Shown here piece by piece: positions 5,720-7,378 of a DNA stretch of 7,378 nt. How positions within the stretch are numbered: position 1 is the stretch's first letter; every line of letters begins with the position of its first letter. Location: assembly GCA_003563755.1 (NCBI GenBank), contig PWUB01000004.1:1-7378 (forward strand), in the 5' to 3' direction. Source of the stretch: Clostridia bacterium (GTDB lineage Bacteria > Bacillota_E > SLMV01 > PUMD01). The position numbers and the translations under genes are program-made. Below the pieces are notes generated by a model, which was not told where the DNA came from, made no database searches, and was given only the letters and a program-made list of their open reading frames with translations.

Positions 5720-6109
5720 ATGACCGAGCAGAAAGGCAACGGTGCAGATGAGCGTCGCAAGATTCTGTCGATGGTTCAGGACGGTACCATCACGGCGGGT
5801 GAGGCGGCGGAGATGCTGTCGGCCATAGATGAGGCCGAGAGCAAGGTGACGCCGCCGGTGCGAAGAGCCGGGTCGCCGAAATGGATTCACATCCAGGTCA
5901 TAGACGAGAGTGATCGGGTTGACGTACGCCTCCCCTTCGCCCTGGTTCGCCTCATAGAGGGCTTCGTTCCCCAGCAGGCGCGCAGGGAGATGGAAAAGCA
6001 CGGGCTCAATCTCAGCGAACTGATGGAGGGTCTTGAGAGCAGTGGAGAAGGGAAACTCGTGGAAATCCAGGAAGACGGAGGAGGATACGTGGCAATAACC
6101 GTCGAATAA
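5720..6109 (+). CDS. SHOCT-like domain protein
   Basis: A 129-residue protein. Residues 11-37 (RRKILSMVQDGTITAGEAAEMLSAID) form a SHOCT-like helical hairpin: a short helix, an acidic-Gly turn, then a helix of the GEAAEML type. A linker leads to a beta segment (54-72) ending in LPFAL, an amphipathic helix, HGLNLSELM (94-102), and a closing strand pair. This layout is common in small Bacillota proteins, often near envelope-stress or DUF4097-type genes; none of those is visible here. The ATG is preceded by AAAGGAG at seven bases and starts 17 bases after the previous stop, so the genes are cotranscribed and end at a strong terminator. SHOCT domains are thought to mediate oligomerisation; a complex with the paralogue next door is an inference. 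Confidence 0.85.
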   Translation: MTEQKGNGADERRKILSMVQDGTITAGEAAEMLSAIDEAESKVTPPVRRAGSPKWIHIQVIDESDRVDVRLPFALVRLIEGFVPQQARREMEKHGLNLSELMEGLESSGEGKLVEIQEDGGGYVAITVE

Positions 6110-6128
6110 TGTAGAGCCGGTTGTTCCG

Positions 6129-6157
6129 GGCGGGTCTCCGGGAGGCCCGCCTTTCTT
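6129..6157 (+). terminator. Intrinsic terminator of the SHOCT-like operon
   Basis: GGCGGG (6129-6134) pairs with CCCGCC (6146-6151), extended inward by a wobble pair and CTC/GAG around a three-base loop. TTTCTT follows directly. It lies 19 bases after the stop codon at 6109. Confidence 0.9.
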
Positions 6158-6179
6158 AATGGGCCGATGCCTCGTAGAC

Positions 6180-6266
6180 CCTGGCCGGTGCGCCTGGTGG
6201 GGCCTTGTCATCGCTGAGCATAGTGAACAGGTACCGGCCAGGTCCTGATCCTGCGCGACCCAGGAC
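6180..6266. repeat. Nested inverted repeats between the SHOCT-like operon and the ATP-grasp gene
   Basis: A perfect 10-bp inverted repeat, CCTGGCCGGT (6180-6189) and ACCGGCCAGG (6233-6242), encloses 43 bases. Inside it, CCTG/CAGG (6193-6196, 6228-6231) and TCGCT/AGTGA (one G-U pair) can also pair, giving a branched fold. Overlapping its right arm is a second repeat, GTCCTG/CAGGAC (6242-6247, 6261-6266), which touches the ATP-grasp stop codon. No T-run follows on the minus strand. It could be an mRNA 3'-end structure for the ATP-grasp gene or a protein-binding site. Confidence 0.55.
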
Positions 6267-7151
6267 TAGCCTTCCTGGTGGCTGGCCGCGTTCACGACAT
6301 ACCTGCCGAGATGCATAGTCGTGGGGCGACCAAAGCCGGGGAACTCGTTGGTCTCCAGAACGTAGTAAGCACCGTCGGCTCCCTTGATCACATCGACACC
6401 CGAGTAATCGGCACCGATGGCTGTCGCTGCCCTCACCGCCAGTCGCGCGACTTCGGGAGGCACATCCTCTATAGTTGAGTGATGCGCCATCGATCGTCCT
6501 CCCCGGGCCCGGTTGGTGATCCAGTTGCCCCTTGCTGCACGCACCTGGTGACCTGCCACGGCCCTGCCGCCTATCACGTTGACCCGGAAATGATGGCGGT
6601 GCTCGGGTGGGTGGTCCAAATACTCTTGGATGAGGACCCCCCGTTGATAGCGGGGAGTGCTCGCAAGCATCGCCAGAGCCCTCCCTCGGGCGTCTGTCTT
6701 GTGCACGTCCAGCCCCCGGCCGGCGGCGTGGGGTTTGAGGACGAACGCCTGCTCACTCCACTGCAGCTGGTCAGCAACCGCTGCTCCTGCGACGTTCCGG
6801 GCGAACAAGGTCCACGGATGAGGGATCCCCTCCCGCTCAAACACGGCCAGCTGCAGGCACTTGTTGCGGCCGATATGCCACGCCCGCAGCGGGTTGATCA
6901 GCCGGTAACCGCCGAGATCCAGCGCCCCCAGGGCCCGGTAGATTCGCCGGCCCACAACCCAGGATCACGGATGGTTCGATCAGGCCCGCCCGGTCATGCA
7001 GGACTTGTGTTCGATGGGCATTGTCATAACGCAGAAACAGGGAGGGTACCGTTGAAATCAGGTATTCAGCCCCAGCTTCTGTGATCTGTTTCACAAGGTC
7101 GCGGATGACAAGGTCAGGCTTTTCTGGCCTGACAACGAGGATGAGAATCAT
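6266..7151 (-). pseudogene. RimK-like ATP-grasp ligase gene with a single apparent frameshift
   Basis: ATP-grasp ligases of the RimK/LysX group join an amino acid, often glutamate, to a carboxylate via an acyl phosphate. The N-terminal part (MILILVVRPEK..., ATG 7151, AAGGAG six bases upstream) is open to codon 64. The rest continues one base later in phase, from about 6955 to the TAG at 6266. Removing one base from the GGG run at 6958-6960 gives a continuous 294-residue protein with joint sequence SVILVVGRRIYRAL, the usual RimK length. Reconstructed numbering shows ATP-binding Lys97 and Lys139 (FVLKPHAAGRG), LIQEYL (173-178), FRVNVIGG with Arg189, NRARGG, Asp253 in GVDVI, and ETNEFPGF with metal ligands Glu266 and Asn268. 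All key residues are kept, so the break is recent, a sequencing error or a recoding site. No partner gene indicates the substrate. Confidence 0.82.
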
Positions 7152-7184
7152 CGGTGGCTCCTTCCGCTTCAGCTCTGCGGCGCA

Positions 7185-7213
7185 TATACACGGTTCTGGC
7201 TGCACGGGCCCAA
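7185..7213 (-). promoter_or_regulatory. Weak candidate promoter for the ATP-grasp gene
   Basis: On the minus strand TTGGGC (7213-7208), a 17-base spacer and TGTATA (7190-7185) stand 34 bases before the ATG. Both boxes match the consensus only partly. Confidence 0.3.
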
Positions 7214-7216
7214 ACC

Positions 7217-7254
7217 TGGACGCGCCAGGACCAGGCGTGGTCAGGGATGCTGAC
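7217..7254. repeat. Cluster of overlapping short inverted repeats upstream of the ATP-grasp gene
   Basis: Three short dyads follow each other: CTGG/CCAG (7217-7229), GACCA/TGGTC (7229-7242 region, four-base loop) and GTCAG/CTGAC (7240-7244, 7250-7254, five-base loop). They overlap and are mutually exclusive in part. The remainder of 7152-7326 shows no credible gene. At the right edge, the minus-strand frame 7377-7327 could be the last 16 codons of another gene (ending in LKR and TAG), but this is too short to support. Confidence 0.35.
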
Positions 7255-7378
7255 AGGGCGTGATGCAGCCTCGGACCTGGTGTCGGACCGACCCCACCCT
7301 CCGGGAGGATACCGACAGCGACGGTTCTACCGCTTCAAATCCGCCTGACCGCGAGGCTGTGCAAGGAGCTCAGGGCTC

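Noticed and set aside
5183..6211. A 342-codon minus-strand frame opposite the SHOCT-like pair
   Set aside because: Ser/Pro/Arg-rich with no motif, and opposite two genes that have a promoter, ribosome binding sites and a terminator.
1..7378. Repeated occurrence of the palindrome GGTACC (seven sites by eye)
   Set aside because: A rough base-composition estimate gives about two or three by chance. The excess is small, the sites are scattered in genes and gaps alike, and no spacing pattern is visible.

Overview
The window is GC-rich, densely coded, and reads as ordinary chromosome from a bacterium, most likely a high-GC member of the Bacillota. The clues are strong GGAGG-type ribosome binding sites, frequent GTG/TTG starts, a YlxY-like (sporulation-associated) polysaccharide deacetylase homologue and a SHOCT-like protein pair. 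This placement is an inference, since no marker gene is present. No CRISPR array, transposase, integrase or defence gene is visible.

Layout from left to right: positions 1-387 hold a possible gene end running off the left edge (minus strand), a 28-bp copy of a tRNA-Pro 3' end, and inverted repeats. A complete tRNA-Val(CAC) on the minus strand (388-460) has a near-consensus promoter and a hairpin terminator. A class III PLP-dependent aminotransferase follows on the minus strand (571-1881). Divergent from it is a two-gene plus-strand unit (2142-3694): a MazG-like nucleotide pyrophosphohydrolase and a COG3199-type ATP-NAD kinase. Convergent to that is a minus-strand pair (5134-3760): a membrane-anchored YlxY-like deacetylase homologue overlapping a small three-helix membrane protein. 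Divergent from this pair, a consensus promoter (5251-5280) drives two small related genes (5331-6109), the second with a SHOCT-like domain, closed by a clear intrinsic terminator. Last comes a minus-strand RimK-like ATP-grasp ligase gene (7151-6266) broken by one apparent extra base.

Functionally, the MazG-like/NAD kinase pair points to nucleotide and dinucleotide housekeeping, and the deacetylase/membrane-protein pair to the cell envelope. The two small paralogues may work together in an unknown role. The aminotransferase and ATP-grasp ligase stand alone and their substrates cannot be read from context.

I did not find a convincing undescribed system. The points most worth a second look are the catalytically altered YlxY-like protein and its overlapping holin-like partner, the SHOCT-like paralogue pair, the frameshifted ATP-grasp gene, and the tRNA-Pro 3' fragment that resembles an integration site.
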